A DNA stretch of 64,000 nt, taken from assembly GCF_011290365.1 (NCBI RefSeq), contig NZ_CP049786.1, forward strand, positions 1,674,001 to 1,738,000, written 5' to 3'. A program made the translations under genes and the position numbers. The DNA is from Leclercia sp. 29361. GTDB taxonomy: Bacteria > Pseudomonadota > Gammaproteobacteria > Enterobacterales > Enterobacteriaceae. The notes under the pieces are model-generated. The model worked only from the letters and a program-made list of their open reading frames with translations, made no database searches and was not told the origin of the DNA. Positions 42,882 through 51,840 of the stretch are shown here, one piece after another (within the stretch, counting starts at the first letter, position 1; every line of letters begins with the position of its first letter).

Positions 42882-42910
42882 TTTACAGCGTACACGGAGG
42901 TGTTTATAGT
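42882..42910 (+). promoter_or_regulatory. promoter of serT copy 1
   Basis: TTTACA, 17 bp, TATAGT, then a CGCC-rich discriminator; 12 bp before the tRNA. The same spacing and boxes precede copy 2. Confidence 0.8.
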
Positions 42911-42922
42911 TCGCCTCACTTA

Positions 42923-43010
42923 GGAAGCGTGGCCGAGCGGTTGAAGGCACCGGTCTTGAAAACCGGCGACCCGAAAGGGTTCTAGAGTTCGAATCTCTAC
43001 GCTTCCGCCA
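42923..43010 (+). tRNA. serT: tRNA-Ser (UGA), copy 1
   Basis: 88 nt with encoded CCA, long variable arm (CGACCCGAAAGGGTTC), T loop GTTCGAATC and anticodon TGA within GGTCTTGAAAACC. Only a few bases differ from E. coli serT. Identical over all 88 nt to the copy at 54924-55011. Confidence 0.97.
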
Positions 43011-43015
43011 AATTT

Positions 43016-43055
43016 GAAAGCCCTGCGATAGCAATATCGCAGGGCTTTTTCTTTT
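43016..43055 (+). terminator. serT copy 1 terminator
   Basis: AAGCCCTGCGATA / TATCGCAGGGCTT stem with a three-to-four-base loop and TTTTTCTTTT tail. Its CCCTGCGATAGC core recurs at 62736-62759. It may also end xynB, which stops just beyond it on the other strand. Confidence 0.88.
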
Positions 43056-43057
43056 AT

Positions 43058-44737
43058 TTAATCAAAGCGCGATTCGCTCGCTTCCCAGCTCCAGGCATCA
43101 TCCGCCGTCAACCTGTCGCCCAGCTCCTGATAGACGAAGTTATAAAAATCTGCGCTGGCATCGTAACCCGAGTAATCGACCACCGCGAGGCCAACGAAGG
43201 CCCCGGTAAAGAACCCACCATAGCTTTGCAGGACATAGTCATCTGAGAGAACCGCGGCATCCAGTTTGACAGGGATCTCAGTGAAAGTTACGCCATCAAA
43301 GCTGTATTCATAGGTATAACTCTCCTTCCGAACTTTGGTGCGGAACCAGACGTATTCTGTCCCTGCGGGGATCTTAATCGCGTTATCTTTCAAATAAGAG
43401 GTGTATTTACCACGGTTATTCTCACCTATTTCGATCACAGAACCATTGATTTCATTCCAGGTGATGAATACGAAACTCCAGTGGCGGTCATTATAATAAT
43501 TCGTCAAACCTGCCATCTGTTGATAATTAAACGGGTTAAATTTGACTTTAACCTGCGCGTCAAAATAAAAGGCCTGCCAGCGTCGGGCAATCAACGAAAG
43601 GTCATGGGTATTGGCCAAAGAACCTTGTCCATTTAACGTCAGCTTTCCATCGCCTGTGGTCCCCATTTTTTCGGTGAACGGGACACGAAGCGTATTCCAG
43701 TTAATATCCAGTGTCGCAGTGTTGAAATCGTCGTGCTGGCTATGATCTTTTGCGCTTTCGGTAAAAATGGCATCAGATGGCCCTTCGACAAAGGTTTTAC
43801 CGCCATGACCTCCTTCAATACGTGGCCAGCCATCGTTATCCCAGTAGACTTTCTGAATAGACGTTTCCCGGCCAAGTGTTGACCAGCCCCGCGGATCATA
43901 AACTGATTCACCTGGGCGATTCCACGGACGTGCGCAAAGCGAGGCGTAATACCATTCCCCGCTCGGAGTCGAAACTAAAGCGCCATGTCCCTGCTTCTGA
44001 ATATAGCTATCTGGCGTATCGACATTGGTTAAGAATACGTCGCCTGGCTCGGTTTTGAAGCTGTTGGCCTCTAAGGTTTTTGAACGTGCCACCACTTCCT
44101 GGTGGGTAAAGACAGTCCCGCCCTGGGCGGCGAAAAGATAGTAATAGCCGTTCAGTTTATAGAGATGCGGCCCCTCAACAAGGGCAACGGCAGTGCCGCG
44201 ATAAATAGTCCGCGCGGTCTCCGGTTTTAATTTTAACGTGCGGGTATCCAGCTCCGTTAAGGTGATGCCATTAAAGGGATGATGGTATTCGCGATGATCC
44301 CAGGTTTGTTGAACTAAATACTTACGCCCATCGTCGTCATGGAAGAGCGACGCATCAAATCCGACGCCGTTAAGTTTAATGGGATCTGACCAGGGGCCAC
44401 GAATATCGGTGGCGGTGGTCAGGTAATTCTTCATGTCCTTAAAAGCACCTTCTGTGATTTTCACATCGGTGTAAACCAACCAGAATTTACCGTCGGCATA
44501 AGAGAGTGCCGGTGCCCAAATCCCCCCGGACGAAGGATTGCCACGCATATCTAAAAGCGCTGTTGTAGACAATGGGCTGGGCAGCAGATTCCAGTTTTGC
44601 AGGTCTTTTGATTCATGTAAACGAACGCCAGGAAACCACTCAAATGTTGAGTTTGCGATATAGTAAGTGTCTTCAACACGGATAATGCTTGGGTCCGGGT
44701 TAAAACCAGGGAGTACAGGGTTCTGAATAAGAGACAT
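43058..44737 (-). CDS. xynB: beta-xylosidase, glycoside hydrolase family 43
   Basis: 559 residues, typical of GH43 subfamily 11 xylosidases such as E. coli YagH. The N-terminal five-bladed propeller has the three catalytic acids: D15 (NPDPSI), D128 (GFDASLF) and E188 (VEGPHL), matching D14/D127/E186 of the Selenomonas enzyme. The C-terminal ~200 residues form the beta-sandwich lid. No signal peptide, so it cleaves imported xylobiose-type sugars in the cytoplasm. Lies 63 bp behind xynT on the same strand; locally more AT-rich than the core genes. Confidence 0.93.
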   Translation of the reverse strand: MSLIQNPVLPGFNPDPSIIRVEDTYYIANSTFEWFPGVRLHESKDLQNWNLLPSPLSTTALLDMRGNPSSGGIWAPALSYADGKFWLVYTDVKITEGAFKDMKNYLTTATDIRGPWSDPIKLNGVGFDASLFHDDDGRKYLVQQTWDHREYHHPFNGITLTELDTRTLKLKPETARTIYRGTAVALVEGPHLYKLNGYYYLFAAQGGTVFTHQEVVARSKTLEANSFKTEPGDVFLTNVDTPDSYIQKQGHGALVSTPSGEWYYASLCARPWNRPGESVYDPRGWSTLGRETSIQKVYWDNDGWPRIEGGHGGKTFVEGPSDAIFTESAKDHSQHDDFNTATLDINWNTLRVPFTEKMGTTGDGKLTLNGQGSLANTHDLSLIARRWQAFYFDAQVKVKFNPFNYQQMAGLTNYYNDRHWSFVFITWNEINGSVIEIGENNRGKYTSYLKDNAIKIPAGTEYVWFRTKVRKESYTYEYSFDGVTFTEIPVKLDAAVLSDDYVLQSYGGFFTGAFVGLAVVDYSGYDASADFYNFVYQELGDRLTADDAWSWEASESRFD

Positions 44738-44800
44738 AGCATTCTACCTTTTAAATTTTACTGACTTATCGTGTTCTGAGGCTTTTCAATGAAAATATAA

Positions 44801-46255
44801 TCAGACGCGGATCTCATCAAGCTGACGATTAATATCTGTGACATGTTTATCTGAGATTGGATAAAGATGGATAACGATCATCGAGATAAAGGCTAAAACG
44901 ATAGGGATCCAGACCGCGGTGATAATTATACCGTCGATAGCAGTCGCACTTTGCTGCGCACCTGTTTCGTTAAAGCCATAAACAGCCAGTAACCACAGTG
45001 GAATCGCGCCGCCGATAGTAAAACCAATTTTGAAAAAAAGACCCATAATGGCATTGATGATGGCAGCATTGCGCTTGCCTGATTTCAGTTCACCATAAGC
45101 AATGACTTCAGGGACCAGTGCCCACATAAATCCGGTCGCCGAGGTTAAGCCCCACTGTTTAATAAACGTAGCGATATAAGCCAGCCAGAGTGCATCATGC
45201 ATACCCTCGCGTGACCAAACGTAAGTCAACAATTCCCCCACAATAAACATGCCCAGGAAAATGTGGAAGAACCCTTTTTTGCCAAAAATTTTCTTAAGCT
45301 TTGGCCAGAAAATGGGGAACAGAATGCCCGGAATTGAAGCAACAAGGCCAACGGCACCCATCCATTCAGAATGACCGACAACATATTGATTGAAAAAGCC
45401 ATTTACCGTGTTCATAAAGAACATGAATGTAAAGGCCAGCATGAAAAAGAGTCCGAGAATAACCAGGGGACGATTATTTTTGAGTTCGAGGAATAAATCT
45501 GTCGTTTTAACGTTCGCCGTTTGCTCAGCAGAGGCAACAACGCGTTCTTTGGTAAATTTGTAGCAAATGAAAAGTGCAGCCGCTCCGATTATCATATAAA
45601 TCGAGTAAACACCAAACCAGGCGTAATTCGCTGAGGGATCGGTGTAATTCCCCATATTGAGTTCAAGCCCAAAAAACCCTGTATCTTTGAGGCTACGATC
45701 TTTTGGCGAGGCCATCTGGACAAACATCGGAAAGAGGGTATAGACCAGAAGATTGGCACTGTTTGCCAGCATCATGCGCGTACTGGTCAGTTTATCAATA
45801 GATTCAGGATCTCTCGTTAAGGAGGCATTCAGTGAACCATAAGGAATATTCACAACGGAATAAACGAGATCCAGGGCCAGATAAACGATAAATGCAAAGG
45901 GAACGGAACCTTTGACGCCAGGAATAGGCGCGAAAAGTAAAGCGGAAAGAATAACCAGCGGCACGCCCGCCCTTAAAATCCAGGGACGATACTTTCCGGC
46001 CTTTGAACTTCTTTTGTCAACATAGGTTCCTACCATCGGATCCCAAAACACATTGATGATGCGGACAAAAAGAAATATGAATCCCGCCGTGGCTGTCCCG
46101 ATAGTATTTACCGTCAGCATGTGAAGCGCCAGAAAACCCCCGATCGTGCCAAACACCAGGTTTTGCGCAAAGTCTCCCATCCCGTAACCAATGCGCTCCC
46201 CGCGAGATAATTTATGATATTCATCATGCCGGCTTTGCATTATCGTTTTACTCAT
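44801..46255 (-). CDS. xynT: xyloside:cation symporter XynT (GPH family)
   Basis: 484 residues, twelve membrane helices, glycoside-pentoside-hexuronide symporter family (E. coli YagG/XynT, MelB relatives). Family marks: GERIGYGMGDFAQNLVF at ~19-35 and DPMVGTYVDKRSSKAGKYRPWI in the first cytoplasmic loop. It should import xylo-oligosaccharides or beta-xylosides for XynB, with which it forms an operon. The true start could be the Met six residues in. Confidence 0.92.
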   Translation of the reverse strand: MSKTIMQSRHDEYHKLSRGERIGYGMGDFAQNLVFGTIGGFLALHMLTVNTIGTATAGFIFLFVRIINVFWDPMVGTYVDKRSSKAGKYRPWILRAGVPLVILSALLFAPIPGVKGSVPFAFIVYLALDLVYSVVNIPYGSLNASLTRDPESIDKLTSTRMMLANSANLLVYTLFPMFVQMASPKDRSLKDTGFFGLELNMGNYTDPSANYAWFGVYSIYMIIGAAALFICYKFTKERVVASAEQTANVKTTDLFLELKNNRPLVILGLFFMLAFTFMFFMNTVNGFFNQYVVGHSEWMGAVGLVASIPGILFPIFWPKLKKIFGKKGFFHIFLGMFIVGELLTYVWSREGMHDALWLAYIATFIKQWGLTSATGFMWALVPEVIAYGELKSGKRNAAIINAIMGLFFKIGFTIGGAIPLWLLAVYGFNETGAQQSATAIDGIIITAVWIPIVLAFISMIVIHLYPISDKHVTDINRQLDEIRV

Positions 46256-46687
46256 TCTAATCCGATCTCCGATTTGTTTTATGAATGTTAGGCTCTTTCT
46301 GACACAGGTGGCACGGGAGAATCCATTACGTTTTTAAATTAAGTAATTATGTTTTTTTATTTCTGTGATCGTCGAGGCATAAGGGTATTTTTGCGACGAG
46401 GTTCACGTTTGAGCATTATCTTACTCTGATAGTGAAATAACGTAATTGAGCAAGCGGCCTGGAAAATGGAGGGTATGTCCCAGTCGATTATTTGCCGCAT
46501 TCCGCGTTTGGTACAAGCGCGCTTTGAATAATAAATTTAAGAGAAGGAGAAAGCCTTACGATAATAGTGTGAATCCTCTGGCCCCTAAAAAATAAAAATC
46601 AACTTGTTCTGATGCCAGCGACATATTCTGTCAGTCCGGAACGGGGTGGTTATTGTCTGAATAAAATTTAAATATATTGAGATAACC
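46256..46687. promoter_or_regulatory. 432-bp divergent regulatory region, xynT / porin
   Basis: An AT-rich gap between divergent xynT and the porin gene. No plausible coding frame. It must hold both promoters and probably sites for a xylose- or catabolite-type regulator, but I cannot point to a convincing CRP or XylR site by eye. Confidence 0.5.
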
Positions 46688-48067
46688 ATGAATATGATTA
46701 AAAAACTTCCATTAACAATGGCGGTTCTCGCCGCGCTTTGCCCAATTTCTGTCCTCGCGCAGGAATTTACGCAGGAGCAAATCGACGCCATTGTGGCCAA
46801 AGCGGTGGATAAAGCCCTGGCGGATCGCCAGGCAAAAATGGATGCCGCGGTGGCGAAAAAAGCCGACGTCATTAACGAGCCCCAGAGCGCCGCCCAGTCC
46901 CCGGATATGGCGATCCCGTTCGGGATTAAATTTACCGGCTATGCCCGCTACGGCGCGCACTTCCAGGCCGCCGATCAGAAATACGTCGCCGTGGACGGCT
47001 CCTACAACGGCGCCTCGGCGATTGGCCGTCTGGGTAACGAAAGCAACGGCGGCGAATTCCAGCTCTCCAAAGCCTTCAGGGGCGAAAACGGGGCCATCTG
47101 GGACGTCAACGTGATGATCGACCACTGGGGCGACGAGGTTAACCTGAAAAAAGCCTACGCCGGGGTGACCAACATTCTGGAATCCAATCCGAACGCCTAT
47201 CTCTGGGCGGGTCGTGACTTCCACCAGCGTCCGCAGCAGGGCATCAACGACTACTTCTGGATGAACCACGACGGTCAGGGTGCCGGGGTGAAGAACTTCG
47301 ACATCGGCGGCGTGCAGTTTGACGTGGCGACTGTCGCAGCGGTGGAATCCTGTAGCCCGGAAGTGATGGATGACGAAGCTAACCCGTCGCGCATCACCTG
47401 TACCGGCGGCTCCGGCACCGGCGACAAAGGCAACTACGCCGCCACCTCCAAAATTCACGGCATGAAGCTCGGCCCGATCGACCTGGAGCTGTACGCCAAC
47501 TACGGCTTTGACTCGAAAGCCATCGACACCGACGAGCGGATGAACGCCTGGCAGGGCGGCGTGGTGCTGAGCCACACCAACGACAGCGGCGTCAACAAGG
47601 TGATCGCCCGCTACTCCGATAACTCGGACAACAGCGTGTTCAACAAAACCGAGGATCTGACCACGGTGTACGCCAGCTTCGAAGGGCTGCACAAGTTCAC
47701 CCAGGCGACCCAGGTGGAGTACATTCTGGCCTTCCACGACTACGACAACAGCCGGGACAGCACCGACAACCGCAAAAACTACAACGCCATCGTGCGTCCG
47801 ATGCACTGGTGGAACGACGTGCACTCCACCTGGCTGGAAGCGGGCTGGCAGCATGTGGATTACGACAACGGCGGGGATAACAAGGGCTGGAAGCTGACCC
47901 TGTCGCAGAACATCTCTATCGCCATGGGACCGGAATTCCGTCCGATGCTGCGCTTCTACGCCACCGGCGGCAAGGTGGATAACGAGCGCACCGCCCGCGT
48001 GAACAATACCAAGGATGAAACGCTCGACGACTTCAACGTCGGCGCGATGTGGGAGGCGTGGTTCTAG
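46688..48067 (+). CDS. LamB/ScrY-family carbohydrate porin
   Basis: 459 residues with a signal peptide (ending SVLA|QE), a charged helical N-terminal stretch (residues ~27-60, EEQIDAIVAKAVDKAL-like) as in sucrose porin ScrY, and a maltoporin-type 18-strand barrel (GIKFTGYARYGAHF start, F as last residue for BAM recognition). It should form a trimeric sugar-selective channel. It diverges from xynTB, so xylo-oligosaccharide uptake is the likeliest role; sucrose or beta-glucoside transport cannot be excluded. Followed at once by the composite repeat with terminator. Confidence 0.86.
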   Translation: MNMIKKLPLTMAVLAALCPISVLAQEFTQEQIDAIVAKAVDKALADRQAKMDAAVAKKADVINEPQSAAQSPDMAIPFGIKFTGYARYGAHFQAADQKYVAVDGSYNGASAIGRLGNESNGGEFQLSKAFRGENGAIWDVNVMIDHWGDEVNLKKAYAGVTNILESNPNAYLWAGRDFHQRPQQGINDYFWMNHDGQGAGVKNFDIGGVQFDVATVAAVESCSPEVMDDEANPSRITCTGGSGTGDKGNYAATSKIHGMKLGPIDLELYANYGFDSKAIDTDERMNAWQGGVVLSHTNDSGVNKVIARYSDNSDNSVFNKTEDLTTVYASFEGLHKFTQATQVEYILAFHDYDNSRDSTDNRKNYNAIVRPMHWWNDVHSTWLEAGWQHVDYDNGGDNKGWKLTLSQNISIAMGPEFRPMLRFYATGGKVDNERTARVNNTKDETLDDFNVGAMWEAWF

Positions 48068-48152
48068 GTAAAAGCAAAACGGCAACGCAACGTTGCCGTT
48101 TTTAGTGTGTGCGCCCTCTCCCACGGGGAGAGGGTCGGGGTGAGGGCATCAG
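48067..48152 (+). repeat. 86-bp composite repeat, copy B
   Basis: Ungapped match to 8429-8514 (about 84% by hand count): terminator hairpin, spacer, CCCTCTCCC/GGGAGAGGG hairpin, GGGTGAGGGCATCAG tail. It begins at the last base of the porin stop codon. Confidence 0.85.
48076..48104 (+). terminator. porin gene terminator within copy B
   Basis: AAAACGGCAACG / CGTTGCCGTTTTTA hairpin, the same design as the pepN terminator but with different loop bases. Confidence 0.87.
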
Positions 48153-48170
48153 ACCGCACCGCATCTTGCT

Positions 48171-48241
48171 GCGCCGGGTGGCGCTGCGCTGACCCGGCCT
48201 ACTAATTTTGTAGGCCCGCGCAAGCGCAGCGCCGCCGGGCA
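48171..48241. repeat. BIME: two inverted REP units
   Basis: GCGCCGGGTGGCGCTGCGCT...CCCGGCCTAC is followed by GTAGGCCCGCGCAAGCGCAG...CCGCCGGGC, two REP palindromes in opposite orientation. The LacI-type gene ends inside it. The second unit matches that at 61001-61032. Confidence 0.87.
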
Positions 48242-49254
48242 GGACCCGTAGTCCTCCGTTCCACCAGACGCGCCGTAAACACCCGGCTGGCGGGTTGTTC
48301 GGCATCCGCGGCGAGCAGCATCTCACAGGCCGCCTCCGCCATCTCTGCCAGCGGCTGGGCGAAAGTCGTCAGCTGATACCCCAGCCAGTTGGCCTGTTCG
48401 ATGTCATCAAAACCAATAACACTGATCTCCTCTGGAATGCGCAGGCCAAACTCGTGGCGTGCGGCATCGATAAATCCGCAGGCGATTAAGTCAGTGACGC
48501 AGAAGACACCGTCCGGCGGTGAGGCCTGGCTGAGCAACGCCCGGGCGGCGAGAACGCCGGTCTGATAGCTGGCGCTGCCGGGGCGGATTAGCGTGACCTC
48601 GGTGCCCGTTTCGGCAGCGGCCTCCAGAAAGCGCGTTTCGCGGGTAATCATGCTCGGGGAGCGGGTGGAGGAGGAGACAACCGCCAGACGGCGGCAATGT
48701 GCGGCTATCAGGTGGTCACAGGCCTCCTGCATCGTCGAGCTATAGTCGATATCAATATTGTCCGCGCTGGGGAACTGCCCCATGCGGTTAATCGCGATCA
48801 CCTGCTGTCCGCTCTGCAGGCACAGCTCTATCAGGGACGCGGGCGGTTTGCCCGACAGCACGATGGTGGCGGTTGAACGATAGTTCAGGGTTTGCTGCAG
48901 TGCCTCTCTGGCGCTCGCTTCGTCGTCGTCGGTGTTGATCACCATTACCGCGCGTCCGGCCTGGTGCAGGCGGCGGGTCAGGTGGTCAAGCAGGCTCGAC
49001 TGCCAGGGGTACGACAGATTGCCGCCAAGAATACAGACCGGGCGGCTCTCCTCCCGGGAGAGCCCCCGCGCCAGATGATTGACGTGATAATTCAGCGCCT
49101 CAGCGGCGGCCAGCACCTTCCGCCGGGTATCCTCAGACACGCTGCGGCCCGGCGTAAAGGTTCGCGATACCGCAGAACGGGAAACCCCCGCCAGGCGCGC
49201 CACCTCGGTGGCGCTGGCGAAGCCGGGATTTTTCCTCAGGCTGTTATTGCTCAT
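48202..49254 (-). CDS. LacI-family transcription regulator
   Basis: 350 residues. N-terminal helix-turn-helix ATEVARLAGVSRSAVSRTFT with the hinge helix (NHLARGLS), then a periplasmic-binding-type effector domain. Start at MSNNSLRKN overlaps the phosphatase stop by 11 bp, so it is the last gene of the ABC-transporter operon and translationally coupled. Likely repressor of that operon; the palindrome at 54813-54830 is a candidate operator. Its last 13 residues (PARRRCACAGLQN) are encoded by the REP unit, so the native C-terminus was probably different. Confidence 0.87.
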   Translation of the reverse strand: MSNNSLRKNPGFASATEVARLAGVSRSAVSRTFTPGRSVSEDTRRKVLAAAEALNYHVNHLARGLSREESRPVCILGGNLSYPWQSSLLDHLTRRLHQAGRAVMVINTDDDEASAREALQQTLNYRSTATIVLSGKPPASLIELCLQSGQQVIAINRMGQFPSADNIDIDYSSTMQEACDHLIAAHCRRLAVVSSSTRSPSMITRETRFLEAAAETGTEVTLIRPGSASYQTGVLAARALLSQASPPDGVFCVTDLIACGFIDAARHEFGLRIPEEISVIGFDDIEQANWLGYQLTTFAQPLAEMAEAACEMLLAADAEQPASRVFTARLVERRTTGPARRRCACAGLQN

Positions 49255-50671
49255 GACGCTGTTCCACTCCGGCGAAGGCCCGTTCGCGGATAATGGCATG
49301 TTCGGCCAGGCGGATCAGCGACGGCTTCGGCGTTTCATACCACTCGTCCGGGTGGAGCTGGCGTCGGTCGCGGATAAGATCGATGGCCGCATCGAGCGTC
49401 GGGAAGCGTTCCGGGCACTCCAGATGCATAAACAGCGCCACCAGGGCGACAGAGCGACTGCGTCCGCCGCGACAGTTGACGAGGATATTGCCGCGTTTAC
49501 GGTTTCGGTAAGAGGCTTTATCCGGGATCTGCTGGAGCAGGGCCGAACGCATCAGCTGATACCCGGCGTGCAGCATCTCGGGAGCATTGCCTTCGCCGTC
49601 CACCAGCCCCAGCTTGTAGTAGCGGACCGGGCCTGCACCATGAGCAAGCAGCCGCACAGGCGCGCTGGCTTCCGGATGCGTCACCCAGTCGATATCGAGG
49701 TTTACCGCGCAGTTAATCACGATCCCGATATCGTGTTCAGCCAGCAGGGCCGCATCGCTTACCCCGCTGGATCCACCGATATAAATATCCACGTCCCAGC
49801 CGGGAAAATCCTCGACGATCAGGCTGATGGGCGGGCGAGGGTAGTGGCCTGCCTCGGGCTTCGCCTCTGTTTCGATGGTCAGGGGAATACCCGCCGCAGC
49901 CGCAAGGTCAGCAGCAATGCCTGGCGCGGCGGCCAGCACCGGCAGGCCGTTGAAAATACCCTCGGCACTGTCAGGCACCACCCCCGTCAGGCCGCCCGCT
50001 TCACGCACCAGCAGCAGCCCCGCCAGGCAATCCCAGGCGTTCATATGGATTTCGAGATACCCGTCGGTACGACCCTCCGCCACCCAGGCCAGCGCCAGCG
50101 CCCCGGAGCCGCCCCGGCGCACGCTGGTGCCCAGACTGAGCAACGAGCCCAGCACCTTCAGATAGTGATTCTGGCCGTGACGGGCAGACCAGCCCAGCTC
50201 AACGGCGGCCCGCTGCGGGTCGATAATGGCGGTGCAGCGCAGCGGCTGATCGTTTTTCAGGGCGTAATGGCCGCGACGGGCCAGATAGAGCTCCTGGCTG
50301 ACCGGGTTGTAAACCGCCCCCAACTCGGTCACGCCCTGGTGAACCCACGCCATACAGACGCAAAAGTGGGGGATACCCCGGGCGAAGTTGGCGGTGCCGT
50401 CGATGGGATCTACTACCCACAGGCTCTCCGCGCTGGCAGGCTGGCTGGCGGACTCTTCGCCAAGGATCAGATCGCCCGGGAACGCCCCGGCAAGGGCTTC
50501 CAGAATCTGCTTTTCAACGAAAGTATCGGCCTCGGTCAGGATATCCTGATGGCCCTTCAGCGCATACTCGCCCGCTTTCCGTGACTGGAAGAAGCGCAGG
50601 GCGGTATCCCCGGCATCAACAATAATGCGCTTCAGGGCGGCTTCCCGCTGTTCAATATCATGAGTAGTCAA
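49244..50671 (-). CDS. fused inositol-monophosphatase and dual-specificity phosphatase
   Basis: 475 residues in one uninterrupted frame. Residues ~1-265 are an inositol-monophosphatase-family domain with its metal motifs GEES (71-74), DPIDGT (88-93) and WDC (213-215). Residues ~280-475 are a dual-specificity/tyrosine phosphatase fold with the P-loop C400-RGGRS-R406-S and an upstream Asp (D358) fit for general acid. No signal peptide. Both active sites look intact, so the product may dephosphorylate one substrate at two positions, or two substrates. It follows the binding-protein gene by 39 bp and overlaps the LacI-type gene. The fusion and context are unusual; the substrate is not known. Confidence 0.85.
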   Translation of the reverse strand: MTTHDIEQREAALKRIIVDAGDTALRFFQSRKAGEYALKGHQDILTEADTFVEKQILEALAGAFPGDLILGEESASQPASAESLWVVDPIDGTANFARGIPHFCVCMAWVHQGVTELGAVYNPVSQELYLARRGHYALKNDQPLRCTAIIDPQRAAVELGWSARHGQNHYLKVLGSLLSLGTSVRRGGSGALALAWVAEGRTDGYLEIHMNAWDCLAGLLLVREAGGLTGVVPDSAEGIFNGLPVLAAAPGIAADLAAAAGIPLTIETEAKPEAGHYPRPPISLIVEDFPGWDVDIYIGGSSGVSDAALLAEHDIGIVINCAVNLDIDWVTHPEASAPVRLLAHGAGPVRYYKLGLVDGEGNAPEMLHAGYQLMRSALLQQIPDKASYRNRKRGNILVNCRGGRSRSVALVALFMHLECPERFPTLDAAIDLIRDRRQLHPDEWYETPKPSLIRLAEHAIIRERAFAGVEQRHEQ

Positions 50672-50710
50672 AGTGTGCTGCCTGTTCAGAATGAAAATGT
50701 ACGCTGAAAA

Positions 50711-51814
50711 CTACTTTTTGTAGTTCAGGCTCCAGATGTCCTGCCAGTCCTGGCGGCTTTCCCAGTCCCCCTGGGCGGTGGCGGTCAGGTATTCCATCAG
50801 CTCGCCGCGATGCTTTTCAATGCCGGAGGCTTCATCGGCAGGGAGGTTCACCTTCTGGTTGGTGGACATTTTGCCGTCCACCCCCTGAGGCGCGATGCCT
50901 TCGGCGGTCAGCAGATAGTGGGTAAAGAGCTTCGCGGTGTTCGGGCTTTTACTGCCGGTCGCCACCACGCCGAGGCTCGGGTAATTCCAGCCGATAAACG
51001 GCTTCAGGCCGCTGCACAGACCCAGCTTCATCCCCTGCTTGTTGTCGCGGAACTTGGCGGTCGACACCAGGCCGACAAAGTCAGTTTTGCTGTCCGGCGC
51101 GCCGATAGCGGATGCGGCATCGTTATCGGAGTGGGTGAGCAGCACACCGTTGGCCGCCAGCGCCTTCACAAAGGCCGCAGTGGCAGACTTCTCGTCGGTG
51201 TGCAGCGGCTTGCCAAACGCCTGCTGATAGGCATCGCGAACCTGCTGGTCATAGTGGGTTTCCATCTGGCTGAACCAGTCGGTATAGGCCGGTTTGCTGG
51301 TAGGATCCTGCATCGCGACGCGGCCCCGCCATTTCGGCTCGGTCAACTGCCAGAGATTGGTCACCGGACAGGTGGCATGATGATCGGTGTTATAGGCGAA
51401 CACGTTCGGGGCCAGCACGACGGTGAGGGGATCCTGATAGCGGGGGGCAATGTCGCCTTTCAGATCGTCCGGGACCCAGCTCTGAACATAGCCTTTTTTG
51501 AGTAACTGCGTCATCCCGGCAGGGGCGTCTTCAACAATAGCGACATCGGCGCGGACGTTTTTGGCCTGCGCTTCCCGGCTCATGATCTCGATGATCTGCG
51601 GCGCATCGGCCTTAACCCCCACGGCCTGTAATCCGTACTGCTCGCTAAAGGCTTTTGCCTGCTGCACGATTTTACCGGTCGAGGCGTAAACGGTAATCGG
51701 CTGCTCCTGTTTTGCGGCAGCGATCAGCTTCTGCAGATCGAAGGTTTCAGCCTGAGCGATGGCGCTGCTCAGCAGGGCTGTGGCGATAAGGACGGCGGAC
51801 AACTTGCGCTTCAT
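50711..51814 (-). CDS. periplasmic binding protein, FbpA/AfuA type
   Basis: 367 residues with signal peptide (MKRKLSAVLIATALLSSAIAQA). The fold is the iron(III)/AfuA/2-aminoethylphosphonate-binding class (TVYASTGKIVQQAKAF start, FNWP-type GWNYPSLGVVATGSKSPN segment). I do not see the paired tyrosines that bind iron in FbpA proteins, so a non-iron ligand such as a phosphorylated sugar is more likely (inference). Follows the ATPase by 26 bp; precedes the double phosphatase. Confidence 0.83.
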   Translation of the reverse strand: MKRKLSAVLIATALLSSAIAQAETFDLQKLIAAAKQEQPITVYASTGKIVQQAKAFSEQYGLQAVGVKADAPQIIEIMSREAQAKNVRADVAIVEDAPAGMTQLLKKGYVQSWVPDDLKGDIAPRYQDPLTVVLAPNVFAYNTDHHATCPVTNLWQLTEPKWRGRVAMQDPTSKPAYTDWFSQMETHYDQQVRDAYQQAFGKPLHTDEKSATAAFVKALAANGVLLTHSDNDAASAIGAPDSKTDFVGLVSTAKFRDNKQGMKLGLCSGLKPFIGWNYPSLGVVATGSKSPNTAKLFTHYLLTAEGIAPQGVDGKMSTNQKVNLPADEASGIEKHRGELMEYLTATAQGDWESRQDWQDIWSLNYKK

Positions 51815-51840
51815 GGGATTTCCTTAAGAGTCAATTGAGG

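Noticed and set aside
46712..48124. 470-codon minus-strand frame
   Set aside because: Antisense to the porin gene; composition is His/Val-rich as expected from the complement of the porin codons.
49208..50584. 458-codon plus-strand frame
   Set aside because: Antisense shadow of the double phosphatase and the start of the LacI-type gene; no domains seen.
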